DNA from: Clostridia bacterium
GTDB lineage: Bacteria; Bacillota; Clostridia; Oscillospirales; Acutalibacteraceae
DNA: 64,000 nucleotides
NCBI GenBank assembly: GCA_017428085.1
Contig: JAFRRP010000075.1
Span: forward strand, 1 to 64,000
Direction: 5' to 3'
In this document: positions 15,626 to 23,655 of the stretch, piece by piece
Layout of the letters: each line of letters begins with the position of its first letter
How positions within the stretch are numbered: the first letter of the stretch is position 1
The notes under the pieces: model-generated
Database searches by the model: none
What the model was told of the DNA's origin: nothing
Seen by the model: the letters and a program-made list of their open reading frames with translations, nothing else
Position numbers and translations under genes: made by a program

Positions 15626-16912
15626 TTATGACGCCGCTTCGGTAACAGCGCCGAGATACTCCTCCAGCGTGACGCCCTGCGCGGCGATCTCCCTGGCTGC
15701 GTCAACGCCTACATAACGGAAGTGCCAAGGCTCGTAGTCAAAGCCGGTGATCTCTTTGCCGTCCTCCGGGAAGCGGAGAATAAAGCCGTAGTCCGCAAGC
15801 TTTGCGTGGATCTTCGCAAAAATGTCCCGTTCAGCGATCATTTCGTTGTTATCGTTGATGATCTTGCCGTCCTTTACGATGCATACGTCGATGGCAAGCC
15901 CCGTGTGATGTTCGGACGTACCGGGCACGGCCACGGTGTTTTGGGTGTATTCCAAACCGTGCTTCTGTTCAAACTCCGACCACAGTTCTTCCTGCCGGGC
16001 GACGGAACGATATGTGCTGTCAAGCAGCATGACGATACCTTCCGCCTCCAGATCGGCCTGCAGCGCGCGGAATGCTTCCAGCGCGTTCTTTTCCACACGG
16101 AAGACGTCGGTGGCAAGATACTCGTTGTCCTTGTTCAGCTCCACGCCTTCGGGGATCGTGTTCTGCGCGTCCACCAGCTCGACGGTATCCTCCCAGCCGT
16201 CCGGCAGCAGGTGCTCTTTATTGACCAACACCAGATAGTCGATGCCGGATCCTTCCATATCATCCTCGACCGGTTCCGCGTCGTCTGTCTGGATATCCGT
16301 CGCGCTGTTGCCCAATCCGTCGAACTTGACGGATACGACCTTCAGCGGGCGGATCGCCTCCTGCTCGTCGAAATCGTCGGTATTCTCCAGCTTCTCTTTC
16401 GCCTCAAATGTAACGGTATAGGCAAAGGGGGCTTTTTCCATAAAGAAGGCCATATCATCCAGATTGTAGCCCATGCCGGAGGTCCAGCCGTCGTTCAGCA
16501 GATCCTCGCCCGTTTTGCCGACCAGCGCGTTCAGCTCTTCATCGGTCAGCTTCATTTCGTTCAGGTTCTCGCATTTCGTCACGGCGAGAGGAGCGACCAG
16601 CTCCTTCTGCTTTGCGTCGTATTCCTCGTCAAAAACATCCAGCGCCCAGAGCGCTTCGGATTGCTCGTCCGTCAGATCCGCTGTCAGACGCCAATATGTA
16701 CCGTCTTTTCCGAATACGTAAACGAAGGCGTTTTCATAAGTCGAGAACTGGACGGTGTCTTCCTCCGCGATCTCCATGGCTTCGCCGATCGTCGTCACGT
16801 TCAATGAATCTGCGACGGGGGTTGTCGGGGTGTTTCGATTTCCGCAGGCGGCCAGTACGGCGCAAAGGCATACGGCTGCCAGCAGAAGCGCGAACAGTTG
16901 TTTTGTTCTCAT
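15626..16912 (-). CDS. D-alanyl-D-alanine carboxypeptidase lipoprotein, VanY family
   Basis: 428 residues with start ATG 16912 and ribosome site AAAGGAG. The N-terminus MRTKQLFALLLAAVCLCAVL then AACG is a lipoprotein signal. The C-terminal about 170 residues are a VanY/M15B peptidase: LLDSTYRSVARQEELW, SEHHTGLAIDVC (zinc ligands His and Asp) and YEPWHFRYVG (third ligand). It trims D-Ala from peptidoglycan stems. The about 230 residues before the domain are acidic and unrecognised, perhaps a spacer. A longer frame upstream crosses the mapped promoter and was rejected. Confidence 0.9.
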   Translation of the reverse strand: MRTKQLFALLLAAVCLCAVLAACGNRNTPTTPVADSLNVTTIGEAMEIAEEDTVQFSTYENAFVYVFGKDGTYWRLTADLTDEQSEALWALDVFDEEYDAKQKELVAPLAVTKCENLNEMKLTDEELNALVGKTGEDLLNDGWTSGMGYNLDDMAFFMEKAPFAYTVTFEAKEKLENTDDFDEQEAIRPLKVVSVKFDGLGNSATDIQTDDAEPVEDDMEGSGIDYLVLVNKEHLLPDGWEDTVELVDAQNTIPEGVELNKDNEYLATDVFRVEKNALEAFRALQADLEAEGIVMLLDSTYRSVARQEELWSEFEQKHGLEYTQNTVAVPGTSEHHTGLAIDVCIVKDGKIINDNNEMIAERDIFAKIHAKLADYGFILRFPEDGKEITGFDYEPWHFRYVGVDAAREIAAQGVTLEEYLGAVTEAAS

Positions 16913-17092
16913 TGTGTGAAAACTCCTTTCTTTCTTTTGGAAAAGCTGACAGATCGCGCCTGATGCAATAAATATGATCCGGCTGCGGTCATAATCAGCG
17001 TTGCCATCATTTTTCAGGTTTCTGCTCATCGTGTTTGTCACATGGAATGATTGTATGAAATCATTCTCGCTTTTGCTGCTATTATCAAACAT

Positions 17093-17121
17093 ATTATACT
17101 GAACCTTGCGGCAAATGTCCA
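17093..17121 (-). promoter_or_regulatory. promoter of the VanY-type gene
   Basis: On the minus strand TGGACA (17121-17116), 17-base spacer, TATAAT (17098-17093). The leader to the ATG at 16912 would be about 175 bases; no recognisable riboswitch was seen in it. Confidence 0.6.
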
Positions 17122-17202
17122 GTACATGCACGCCTTTTTAATGACAAAAAAATCATTTTCCGATTATATTTAAAAGTTCTGTGATAAATTGATCAAATAA
17201 TC

Positions 17203-17231
17203 TTGTTTTTTGGGTTGTTGTGATGTAGAAT
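17203..17231 (+). promoter_or_regulatory. promoter of the HAD lipoprotein gene
   Basis: TTGTTT (17203-17208), 17-base spacer, TAGAAT (17226-17231), 35 bases upstream of the chosen start. It is divergent from the VanY promoter, and the two fill the 350-base gap between the genes. Confidence 0.55.
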
Positions 17232-17265
17232 AAAAAAATAGAATGAAAGAATAAGGATGAACGAT

Positions 17266-18357
17266 ATGAAAAAGGTTACCTGCCTCGTACTTACGCTTTT
17301 TCTCGTACTGACACTGCTCGGCGGCTGCGCTCCGAAAGAGAAAATGCCTGCCGATCAACCGACGGAACAGTCGGCCGGAGTGACGTCCGCGGATGAAATG
17401 CTCTCCTTGTGGACGGCGGACGCCGCTTCCAAAAAGGCGTTTACGGATTATATAGATGCCGTAACGGATGAAAACGGAAAGGATTTTATCCCGATCAAGG
17501 ACCGCATCGCGGTGTTCGATCTGGACGGTACGTTGTTCTGCGAAACCGATCCGAACTACTTTGACTACACGCTGCTCGTTTACCGCGTGCTTGAGGATCC
17601 GGATTATAAAGAAAAAGCGTCTGATTTTGAAAAAGAGGTTGCGAACAAAATCGTGCAACAGAACGAAACCGGCGCGAAATTCGACGGGCTGGAGGTGGAC
17701 CATGGCAAAGCGATCGCCTCTTCCTTCGCCGGTATGACCATTGAGGAATTCAACGACTATATCCAGAAATTCAAAACGCTGCCTATGCCCGGATATAACG
17801 GCATGCTGCGGGGCGAGGGCTGGTACCGTCCCATGCTGCAGATCGTGGAGTGTTTGCAGGCAAACGATTTCACGGTTTACGTGGTAAGCGGGACGGACCG
17901 CTTCATCGTGCGCGGCATCGTTTACAACTCCCCGCTGGACCTTCCGCCGCGTCAGATCATCGGCTCCGATGAAACCGTGGTGACCAAAGACCAGGGCGAC
18001 GCGGACGGTCTCGACTACGTGTTCGACGACAACGACGAGCTGGTGCTCGGCGGCGACTTTATCGTCAAGAACCTGAAAATGAACAAGGTTACCGTCATCA
18101 TGCAGGAGATCGGCCAGCAGCCGGTTCTCTCTTTCGGCAATTCCACCGGTGACGCCAGCATGGCGGAATACGTAACCAGCTCCAACCCCTACCGGGCGCT
18201 CGCATTTATGCTTTGCTGCGACGATACCGAACGGGAGAACGGCAATGAGGAAAAAGCGCAGAAGATGGTCGATCTCTGCGCCGAATACGACTGGATACCG
18301 GTTTCCATGAAAAACGACTGGACCACCATCTACGGCGACGGCGTAACAAGGAAGTGA
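17266..18357 (+). CDS. exported HAD-superfamily phosphatase lipoprotein
   Basis: 363 residues. Two ATGs are possible (17257 and 17266); AAGGA is spaced for the second, which gives MKKVTCLVLTLFLVLTLLGG then C, a clean lipoprotein signal. HAD motifs: VFDLDGTLFCE (Asp85 nucleophile, Asp87), VYVVSGTDRF (motif II) and LSFGNSTGDASMAEYV (motif IV acidic pair). It removes phosphate from an extracellular substrate that cannot be named from sequence. The short gap to the STAS-kinase gene (78 bases) suggests joint expression. Confidence 0.85.
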   Translation: MKKVTCLVLTLFLVLTLLGGCAPKEKMPADQPTEQSAGVTSADEMLSLWTADAASKKAFTDYIDAVTDENGKDFIPIKDRIAVFDLDGTLFCETDPNYFDYTLLVYRVLEDPDYKEKASDFEKEVANKIVQQNETGAKFDGLEVDHGKAIASSFAGMTIEEFNDYIQKFKTLPMPGYNGMLRGEGWYRPMLQIVECLQANDFTVYVVSGTDRFIVRGIVYNSPLDLPPRQIIGSDETVVTKDQGDADGLDYVFDDNDELVLGGDFIVKNLKMNKVTVIMQEIGQQPVLSFGNSTGDASMAEYVTSSNPYRALAFMLCCDDTERENGNEEKAQKMVDLCAEYDWIPVSMKNDWTTIYGDGVTRK

Positions 18358-18435
18358 CTTTTTTGCGGCGGAAAAGAATAAACCGGAGATGAACCAGGCG
18401 CCATTCGACAGATTCGTGAAAGGAAAAATCAAACC

Positions 18436-19608
18436 ATGATGGAAGCAACACAAGACGCGAAAACCTTGATCCTGCCTCTTACGGGGCGTATCGATTCCGC
18501 AAACGCGGCAGCGGTTGAAACGGAGCTCGCCGCCGCAGCGGCGGACGCCGGGGAAGCGCTCGTTCTCGACGCCGCCGGGCTCTCATATATTTCCAGCGCC
18601 GGGCTGCGCGTAGTGCTGCGTCTGAAGAAGGCGCACCGGGAGCTGAAGATCATCAACGCGAACGCTGAGGTCTATGAAATCTTCGATATGACCGGCTTTA
18701 CCGAGATGATGGATATCGCAAAGGCCTACCGGCAGATCAGCATCGAGGGGTGCGAGGTGATCGGAGAGGGCGCAAACGGCGTCGTCTACCGTATCGACGC
18801 CGACACGATCGTGAAGGTCTATAAGAACCGGGATGCGCTGGAGGAGATCCATAACGAGCGGGAGCTTGCCCGCAAGGCGTTCGTGATGGGCGTGCCCACC
18901 GCCATCCCCTACGACGTGGTGCAGGTGGGCGATCTCTACGGCTCCGTGTTTGAGCTGCTGAACGCCAAATCCTTCGCCAAGCTCCTGATCGCCGACCCCG
19001 CGCTTACCGAAGAGCTGGCCAAAGAAAGCGTGGATATCCTCAAAACCATGCATGGCACCGAGCTGAAGCCCGGCGAGCTGCCCGACAAAAAAGCGGAGGC
19101 GCTGGTATGGGCGGAATTCTGCCGGGATCACCTTCCCGCGGACGTGGGCGAGAAATTGGTGCGGCTGGTGCGGGAGATCCCCGAAACGCAGAACATGCTG
19201 CACGGCGACTATCACATCAAAAACATCATGCGGCAGAACGGCGAAAACCTGCTGATCGACATGGATACGCTCTCCATGGGGCACCCGATCTTCGAGTTCG
19301 CCGCGATCTACCTGGCCTACGTGGGTTTCTCGTGCATCGACCATAATAACGTGAAGGAATTTCTCGGTATTCCCTATGAACAGGCGCAGCAATTCTGGCA
19401 CGCCACGCTGAAATACTATTTCGTCGGCCGGGACGAAGCGTTCCTGCAGGAGATCGAGGACAGGGCGGCGATCATCGGTTACGCCCGCGTGCTGCGCCGC
19501 ACCTTCCGCAAGGCGAAGGAAAGTGAAGACTATAAGGCGCGTTTGATCGCTTATTGCAAACAAACGCTGTGCGAGCTGGTTCCGAAAACGGATTCGCTTG
19601 CGTTTTAA
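18436..19608 (+). CDS. STAS anti-anti-sigma domain fused to aminoglycoside-phosphotransferase-like kinase
   Basis: 390 residues. Residues 1-100 are a STAS domain (LPLTGRIDSANAAAVETEL; LDAAGLSYISSAGLRVVLRL, with the SSAGL serine that RsbW-type kinases phosphorylate). Residues 105-380 are a kinase-like fold: Gly-loop GEGANGVVYRI, VKVYKN lysine, catalytic loop LHGDYHIKNIM (Asp257 region) and metal Asp in LLIDMDTL (about 275). This matches the TIGR02172-like kinases of Firmicutes. The fusion would couple partner-switch signalling to phosphorylation of an unknown small molecule or protein. Soluble and cytoplasmic. Confidence 0.85.
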   Translation: MMEATQDAKTLILPLTGRIDSANAAAVETELAAAAADAGEALVLDAAGLSYISSAGLRVVLRLKKAHRELKIINANAEVYEIFDMTGFTEMMDIAKAYRQISIEGCEVIGEGANGVVYRIDADTIVKVYKNRDALEEIHNERELARKAFVMGVPTAIPYDVVQVGDLYGSVFELLNAKSFAKLLIADPALTEELAKESVDILKTMHGTELKPGELPDKKAEALVWAEFCRDHLPADVGEKLVRLVREIPETQNMLHGDYHIKNIMRQNGENLLIDMDTLSMGHPIFEFAAIYLAYVGFSCIDHNNVKEFLGIPYEQAQQFWHATLKYYFVGRDEAFLQEIEDRAAIIGYARVLRRTFRKAKESEDYKARLIAYCKQTLCELVPKTDSLAF

Positions 19609-19654
19609 GAAAAAATCACAGGGGCCTCAAAGCTCCTGACCATTGCGCAGCGCC

Positions 19655-19683
19655 GCCCCGATCCAATCGGGGCGACGTTTTTC
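19655..19683 (+). terminator. terminator after the STAS-kinase gene
   Basis: Perfect 8-base stem GCCCCGAT-CCA-ATCGGGGC followed by GACGTTTTT. Confidence 0.85.
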
Positions 19684-19788
19684 CCGCCCGGATCCGATCA
19701 GGCAATATCATTTCAGATCACCGACCGTCCATTTCGGCCGAAGGGAGAAAGATGGATTGTCCCATGAATCCGGTCGGCATAAGCAACA

Positions 19789-19820
19789 AACGATCCGCAT
19801 CCGAGAGGGTGCGGATCGTT
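19789..19820. terminator. bidirectional terminator-like hairpin
   Basis: 11-base perfect stem AACGATCCGCA / TGCGGATCGTT with a 10-base loop and T-rich flanks on both strands. It lies 8 bases past the stop of the small Cys-rich frame on the minus strand and would end the transcript of the GH43-like gene and that frame. Confidence 0.8.
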
Positions 19821-19827
19821 TTGTGAA

Positions 19828-19989
19828 TCACAGGCAGCTTCCGGCGCAGGCGTCACAGCCCTTCATCAGCGCTTCGGGATCGAAACAGCCGGAGTATCGG
19901 ATGATCTTCCCTGATATTTTACAGATAAAACCGATCGCTTCGCGGGAACTGCGTGATTCGGTTTGTTGGGCATATTCATTCGGTGACAT
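19828..19989 (-). CDS. small Cys-rich protein, 53 residues, unrecognised
   Basis: The ATG at 19989 lies within the last codons of the GH43-like gene (14-base overlap, different frame). It encodes MSPNEYAQQTESRSSREAIG, continues FICKISGKIIRYSGCFDPE and ends ALMKGCDACAGSCL. Five Cys fall in the last 30 residues, three in GCDACAGSC. A terminator follows at once, which supports a real reading frame. No family recognised; a small metal-binding or modified peptide is conceivable, but there is no maturase nearby. No clear ribosome site, so translational coupling would be needed. Confidence 0.4.
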   Translation of the reverse strand: MSPNEYAQQTESRSSREAIGFICKISGKIIRYSGCFDPEALMKGCDACAGSCL

Positions 19990-21367
19990 GAACGACGAAA
20001 TCGCCCGTAAAACCGTGCCAATGCACCCAGACGCGGGTATCTCCGGGAGAAACCGGGAAGATGCGCGTTCCGACGATTCTGATCACCGACGTATCATAGC
20101 CGTCGAAACACAGATCGGTCAGGATCGGGAAATTAAAACCGTCCGCGTCAAAGGCCATGACCCAGATCTGCTCGCTCTTGCTGATCGTATAGGACTGATG
20201 TTCCGCCTTGACGGTAAGGACCTCCGGGACAAGGCTCAATTTTTTGTGGGCGACGATAACGTCGTTGTTGGTTTCGGCCGACGCGTCAAGCTTCGGCTCG
20301 TCCGCAAGCGAAAGGGTGACCTTGTGCAGCCTTGTGGCCCAGTTCCCCCAACTTCCCTCGCTGTCCGCGCCGGCGTAGGCATAGGAAAGATAGACCGGAT
20401 CGCCCGCGGCGATGTGGCCGTCCGCGCGCCCGGAGATCCCGCAGTTGTGCAGCTTTTTGCAGGTGTTCGCTTTCACGAACCCGCTGGGACGGAACGTCAG
20501 GCCGTCGAAGGATTCCCAGACGGCGACGTAGCTTTCGTCGGAAAAACGCTGTTCGGTGAAGATGGCGACGAAGCGGCCGTACTCGTCGATATACTTGACG
20601 TCCGCCGAGTCACCTCCGTTCTTCGGCGGAATGCATTCGCCGTGGAACTGAAGCGTCGCGGGCCAGTTTTCGTCCGTTGCGTCGGCCGTCGCGACGCGGG
20701 TCGTCGCCCCGGTTTCGTTGCACCATGAGTAATAGACGTACAGCGTGTCGCCCATCACGACGAAGGATGGCTCTCCGGCGCCGAAGCAGTTGGGATCGTC
20801 CGTATACGCAAAGAGAGGCTGAACGTCTGTCCCCCAGCCGCTGCCCGTCCATTTTTCAAGGAAGGGCCCCTCCGGATTCTTGCTCCGGGCGACGCATACG
20901 ACGTTCTGGATCCCGCCGGGATTCGCGGTCGTTGTGTAGCCGATATAGTAATAATCGCCGAACTTGACCGCGCCGGGGTCGCAGGTCCACATCCGGTCGT
21001 AGCTTTCGGCGGTCGGCTTTACGGCTGTTACTTCCTTCGTGCTTGTTTTGAAATCCTTTGACCAGCGCTTGTAGTTCACAAGGTCGATCAGATCGCCCGG
21101 GCCGGTCGAGGCGCTCCAGATGTCAAGACTTCCGTCGGCATTCAGGATCATCGACGGGCCGTAGCGGTAGCCGCCGCGATCCAAGACCGGCTGCCACGTG
21201 TCGAAGCCCTCGTCGTCGGCGCGGATCTGGACGTATTTCGTTTCATCACCGCTTCCAACGGGTTTGCCCGGCGGCAAATCGCCGCCCGCGATCTTCGGTG
21301 AAAAGAGCTGTCCGACGGTGAACATCCAGACAAGTATCATTTTTATGGCCTGATAAAGCGTTTCCAT
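19976..21367 (-). CDS. GH43-like five-bladed beta-propeller surface protein
   Basis: 463 residues. The N-terminus METLYQAIKMILVWMFTVGQ is a hydrophobic helix, perhaps an uncleaved anchor. The body has the GH43/GH-F fold pattern: GYRYGPSMILNADGSLDIW, WTCDPGAVKFGDYYYIGYTT, CFGAGEPSFVVMGDTLYVYY (the Glu here fits the acid position) and PVYLSYAYAG. Such enzymes act on arabinan, xylan or related plant glycans. The C-terminal about 100 residues form a separate beta domain ending GFTGDFVVHVTE. It follows another GH43 gene on the same strand. Exact substrate cannot be told. Confidence 0.7.
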   Translation of the reverse strand: METLYQAIKMILVWMFTVGQLFSPKIAGGDLPPGKPVGSGDETKYVQIRADDEGFDTWQPVLDRGGYRYGPSMILNADGSLDIWSASTGPGDLIDLVNYKRWSKDFKTSTKEVTAVKPTAESYDRMWTCDPGAVKFGDYYYIGYTTTANPGGIQNVVCVARSKNPEGPFLEKWTGSGWGTDVQPLFAYTDDPNCFGAGEPSFVVMGDTLYVYYSWCNETGATTRVATADATDENWPATLQFHGECIPPKNGGDSADVKYIDEYGRFVAIFTEQRFSDESYVAVWESFDGLTFRPSGFVKANTCKKLHNCGISGRADGHIAAGDPVYLSYAYAGADSEGSWGNWATRLHKVTLSLADEPKLDASAETNNDVIVAHKKLSLVPEVLTVKAEHQSYTISKSEQIWVMAFDADGFNFPILTDLCFDGYDTSVIRIVGTRIFPVSPGDTRVWVHWHGFTGDFVVHVTE

Positions 21368-21415
21368 AGTGCTTCCTCCTTGCGTATTTTCATATCTATC
21401 TGAAAGTGTTTCAGT

Positions 21416-21708
21416 CTATCTTCTGCCGAACAGGCGAGCAAAAAAGTAGAGGATCGTGTGGAAAAACCTGATGAGTCTGCCCCGGAAGGAGGCGCCGTGG
21501 TCGACGTCGTCCCACGGGCAGAGGTTTTCGTCGGAGGGATGATCGGGGCCCGTGGGTCCCGTCGGTTCGGTGGGCTGCGTGGGATCAGTGGGATCGTCAT
21601 GCGTGCCGACGGCGGTGCCGGGAACGTCGCAGCACATCCACCCGGCCATGTCGATGGCTTGGTTTGAAGAAGAACATGCCTCTTCGCATTTCCCGGTTTC
21701 GCAGCCGT
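21416..21708 (-). pseudogene. out-of-frame C-terminal tail of the upstream GH43 protein
   Basis: In the frame shifted by -1 relative to the GH43 gene ending at 21709, the sequence reads KIDGCETGKCEEACSSS, MAGWMCCDVPG, a Pro/Thr linker (DDPTDPTQPTEPTGPTGP), CPWDDVDHG and the hydrophobic end FFHTILYFFARLFGRR. The GH43 stop is GTA AAA TAG; one extra A in the four-A run would join the two parts without a gap. So this is either the tail of a gene broken by a one-base deletion or a tail reached by slippage on AAA. Similar hydrophobic ends close two other proteins in this window. Confidence 0.65.
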
Positions 21709-23052
21709 CTATTTTACAGACAGCAAACCGTTTTCCGCGATCCCGATTTCTTTGATCGAGGGACGTTCGTTCAGCGCGCCGCTGAACGCCGTGGTATAAA
21801 GCGTGCCGTCCTTGCCGAAGAACAGATTGTTGTGCCCGCCGTTGATCAGCAGCAGGCGCCGTTCGCTGTACGGACCGGCAAAGCGGCGGGACACGGCGTA
21901 GTAGCTGTCGTAAGACAGATAGGACGATCCGTCCGCATTGTAATGCGTCGTATAGGCGGCGGAGCACAGATAGTAAAGGCCGTTGTGCTTCAGCATGAAA
22001 CATCCCTCAAAGCCAACGGGCTGGCCGCTTTCGCTGAGAAGCGACTTTTCGACCGTTCGGAAACCGGTCATATCCTTTCTCATTTTTGCATACCGGCCGT
22101 CGGACCAGAGGGCGTACACGGCGCCGTCGTCGTCCTCAAAGAACGTCGAATCGATATAGTCGAACACCGGGCCGTTGCGGACGTCCCGATAGGGACCCTC
22201 CGGCCGCCCCGTCGTGCTTTTCAGTACGCCGCCGTTCATCGCGCCCCAGCCCATCGAATAACAGATCCAGTAGTCGCCGTTGAGATAATGCAGCTCCGGC
22301 GCCCAGATGGGAGAGGAGCCGTCGGGGATCATTTCTTTCTGCCATACGGCGTCGCGTTCGTAATTCCATACCGCGCCCAGATCGGTCCATTCCGTCAGAT
22401 CCGCCGAACGATAGACGTGGATCTCTTTGGTGTTGGACCAGTCGACCGGGTCGTAGGTGCCGGTCATATAATAGTATCCGTCCCTGTCAAGCATGATGTA
22501 CGGGTCGCGCAGATGAATGTCCGCAAGCGGCCGGAGCGGCTCGGACGGCACGCCGCCGAACGAGGGATAATCGACGGAACAGCGATAGGCGCTGTCGGCG
22601 GAGAAAACGGGAACAGCGCCTTCGGACAGACTGAATGCCACGTTGATTTTGTAGAACACATTTTCTTTGAAATCCGTCAGCAGCGAATAGGTTTTCGTGT
22701 TCAGTTCATTATAGGAAACGGTGATTTTCGCGTTTTTTACGCCCTTTATCCGCAGGTGCTGGTTGCCCGGCCGGTCAAACGCGACCCACGCGGACGACCG
22801 GACGTAAGTCCCGCCGCAGGAGGCAGCGCCTTCGGGCAGGTCGCACAAGCCCGCCGTTCTGGCGGTCAGCAGCGGCTCCTCGGCGTCCTTGTCGGCATAC
22901 AGCGAGACCGAAGCGCCCTGTGAGAACTGAAGGTGCGCCTCCAAAAGCGCCAGTTCGTCTTCGGAATAAGACATGACGTCCTGCGGCAGCGGTTCCGCAA
23001 GCCCGAAAAACGCCAGAATGGCCATAAAGAACGCAATCAGTTTACGCAGCAT
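21709..23052 (-). CDS. secreted GH43-family glycoside hydrolase
   Basis: 447 residues with an N-terminal signal (MLRKLIAFFMAILAFFGLAE). About 160 N-terminal residues form a beta domain, then the propeller: IHLRDPYIMLDRDGYYYMTG (catalytic base Asp in RDP), SSPIWAPELHYLNGDYWICY, VFDYIDSTFFEDDDG (pKa-modulating Asp) and QPVGFEGCFMLKHNGLYYL (acid Glu). It should cleave arabinofuranosyl or xylosyl linkages outside the cell. The frame ends in TAG directly after AAA; a -1 shift there adds a linker and a membrane-seeking tail, so this form may be a truncated secreted version. Confidence 0.85.
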   Translation of the reverse strand: MLRKLIAFFMAILAFFGLAEPLPQDVMSYSEDELALLEAHLQFSQGASVSLYADKDAEEPLLTARTAGLCDLPEGAASCGGTYVRSSAWVAFDRPGNQHLRIKGVKNAKITVSYNELNTKTYSLLTDFKENVFYKINVAFSLSEGAVPVFSADSAYRCSVDYPSFGGVPSEPLRPLADIHLRDPYIMLDRDGYYYMTGTYDPVDWSNTKEIHVYRSADLTEWTDLGAVWNYERDAVWQKEMIPDGSSPIWAPELHYLNGDYWICYSMGWGAMNGGVLKSTTGRPEGPYRDVRNGPVFDYIDSTFFEDDDGAVYALWSDGRYAKMRKDMTGFRTVEKSLLSESGQPVGFEGCFMLKHNGLYYLCSAAYTTHYNADGSSYLSYDSYYAVSRRFAGPYSERRLLLINGGHNNLFFGKDGTLYTTAFSGALNERPSIKEIGIAENGLLSVK

Positions 23053-23087
23053 GGCGATCCCTTCCTTTTTTAGACGCCTTACTTTTT

Positions 23088-23116
23088 ATTCTATCATCTT
23101 TGGAAGGATTATTCAA
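23088..23116 (-). promoter_or_regulatory. promoter of the GH43 genes
   Basis: On the minus strand TTGAAT (23116-23111), 17-base spacer, TAGAAT (23093-23088), 35 bases upstream of the GH43 start at 23052. Confidence 0.6.
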
Positions 23117-23382
23117 TTCTTTTATTTGTGTTTTATATAAAAAACGGAGCGCTTTCGCAGAAGCCGCCCGGCAGCGGACCTCGCGGGATCCCGCAGCACG
23201 ATCCCCATACCTTTGCGTTTTTCCGGAAAAAACGATCGGCGTCGGCAAGGTATTATGATGCCCGTACCGCGCGGCAAACGGGAAAAGCGACGGGAACGGA
23301 CGTTGCCGCCGAGTTCTATACAGGTACGCTTTTGGGCTTTTTAGCTCGGCTTGGTACGCTTTTTCGCGCTTTTACACAAATA

Positions 23383-23485
23383 AAACCTCAGGAATGGCGG
23401 GGCGCCGCCGTTTTTTGGGATTTCCTTTTGCCCGAAATATTTGTCCTTATCGCTTTTGCCCCATGCTTGCCCCATACGGGAATTT
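23383..23485. repeat. dispersed intergenic repeat, copy A
   Basis: One of three related copies of about 105 bases in the window (others near 28175 and 41284). Common core: GGCGGGGCGCCGCCG, GGGATTTCCTTTTGCC, TTGTCCTTATCGCTT and CCCATGCTTGCCCCA. The first half can fold as a hairpin. The 600-base gap between the GH43 and the next gene holds this copy and two promoters; nothing else was recognised. Confidence 0.8.
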
Positions 23486-23563
23486 TTCCGGCAAAAAAGC
23501 GGGACCGTTTCTGTCCCCGTCGGCTGTTTTTGCGATGAAGGGAATTATTATTTTTATTTTTTC

Positions 23564-23592
23564 TTGTTTATTTTGCTGATTCGATGTATAGT
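23564..23592 (+). promoter_or_regulatory. promoter of the 971-residue protein gene
   Basis: TTGTTT (23564-23569), 17-base spacer, TATAGT (23587-23592), 63 bases upstream of the TTG start. Confidence 0.6.
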
Positions 23593-23655
23593 AGGTACAT
23601 GATCGGATTGCGGTTTTGAACAGACAGATCGCCGCCCTTTACAGGAGGTATGGAT

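Noticed and set aside
17093-17131. Longer N-terminus for the VanY-type protein starting at 17131
   Set aside because: It would begin upstream of the mapped promoter and bury the lipoprotein signal.
19828-19989. The Cys-rich small ORF as a RiPP precursor
   Set aside because: No radical SAM or other maturation gene lies nearby, and the Cys pattern does not match SCIFF-type peptides.
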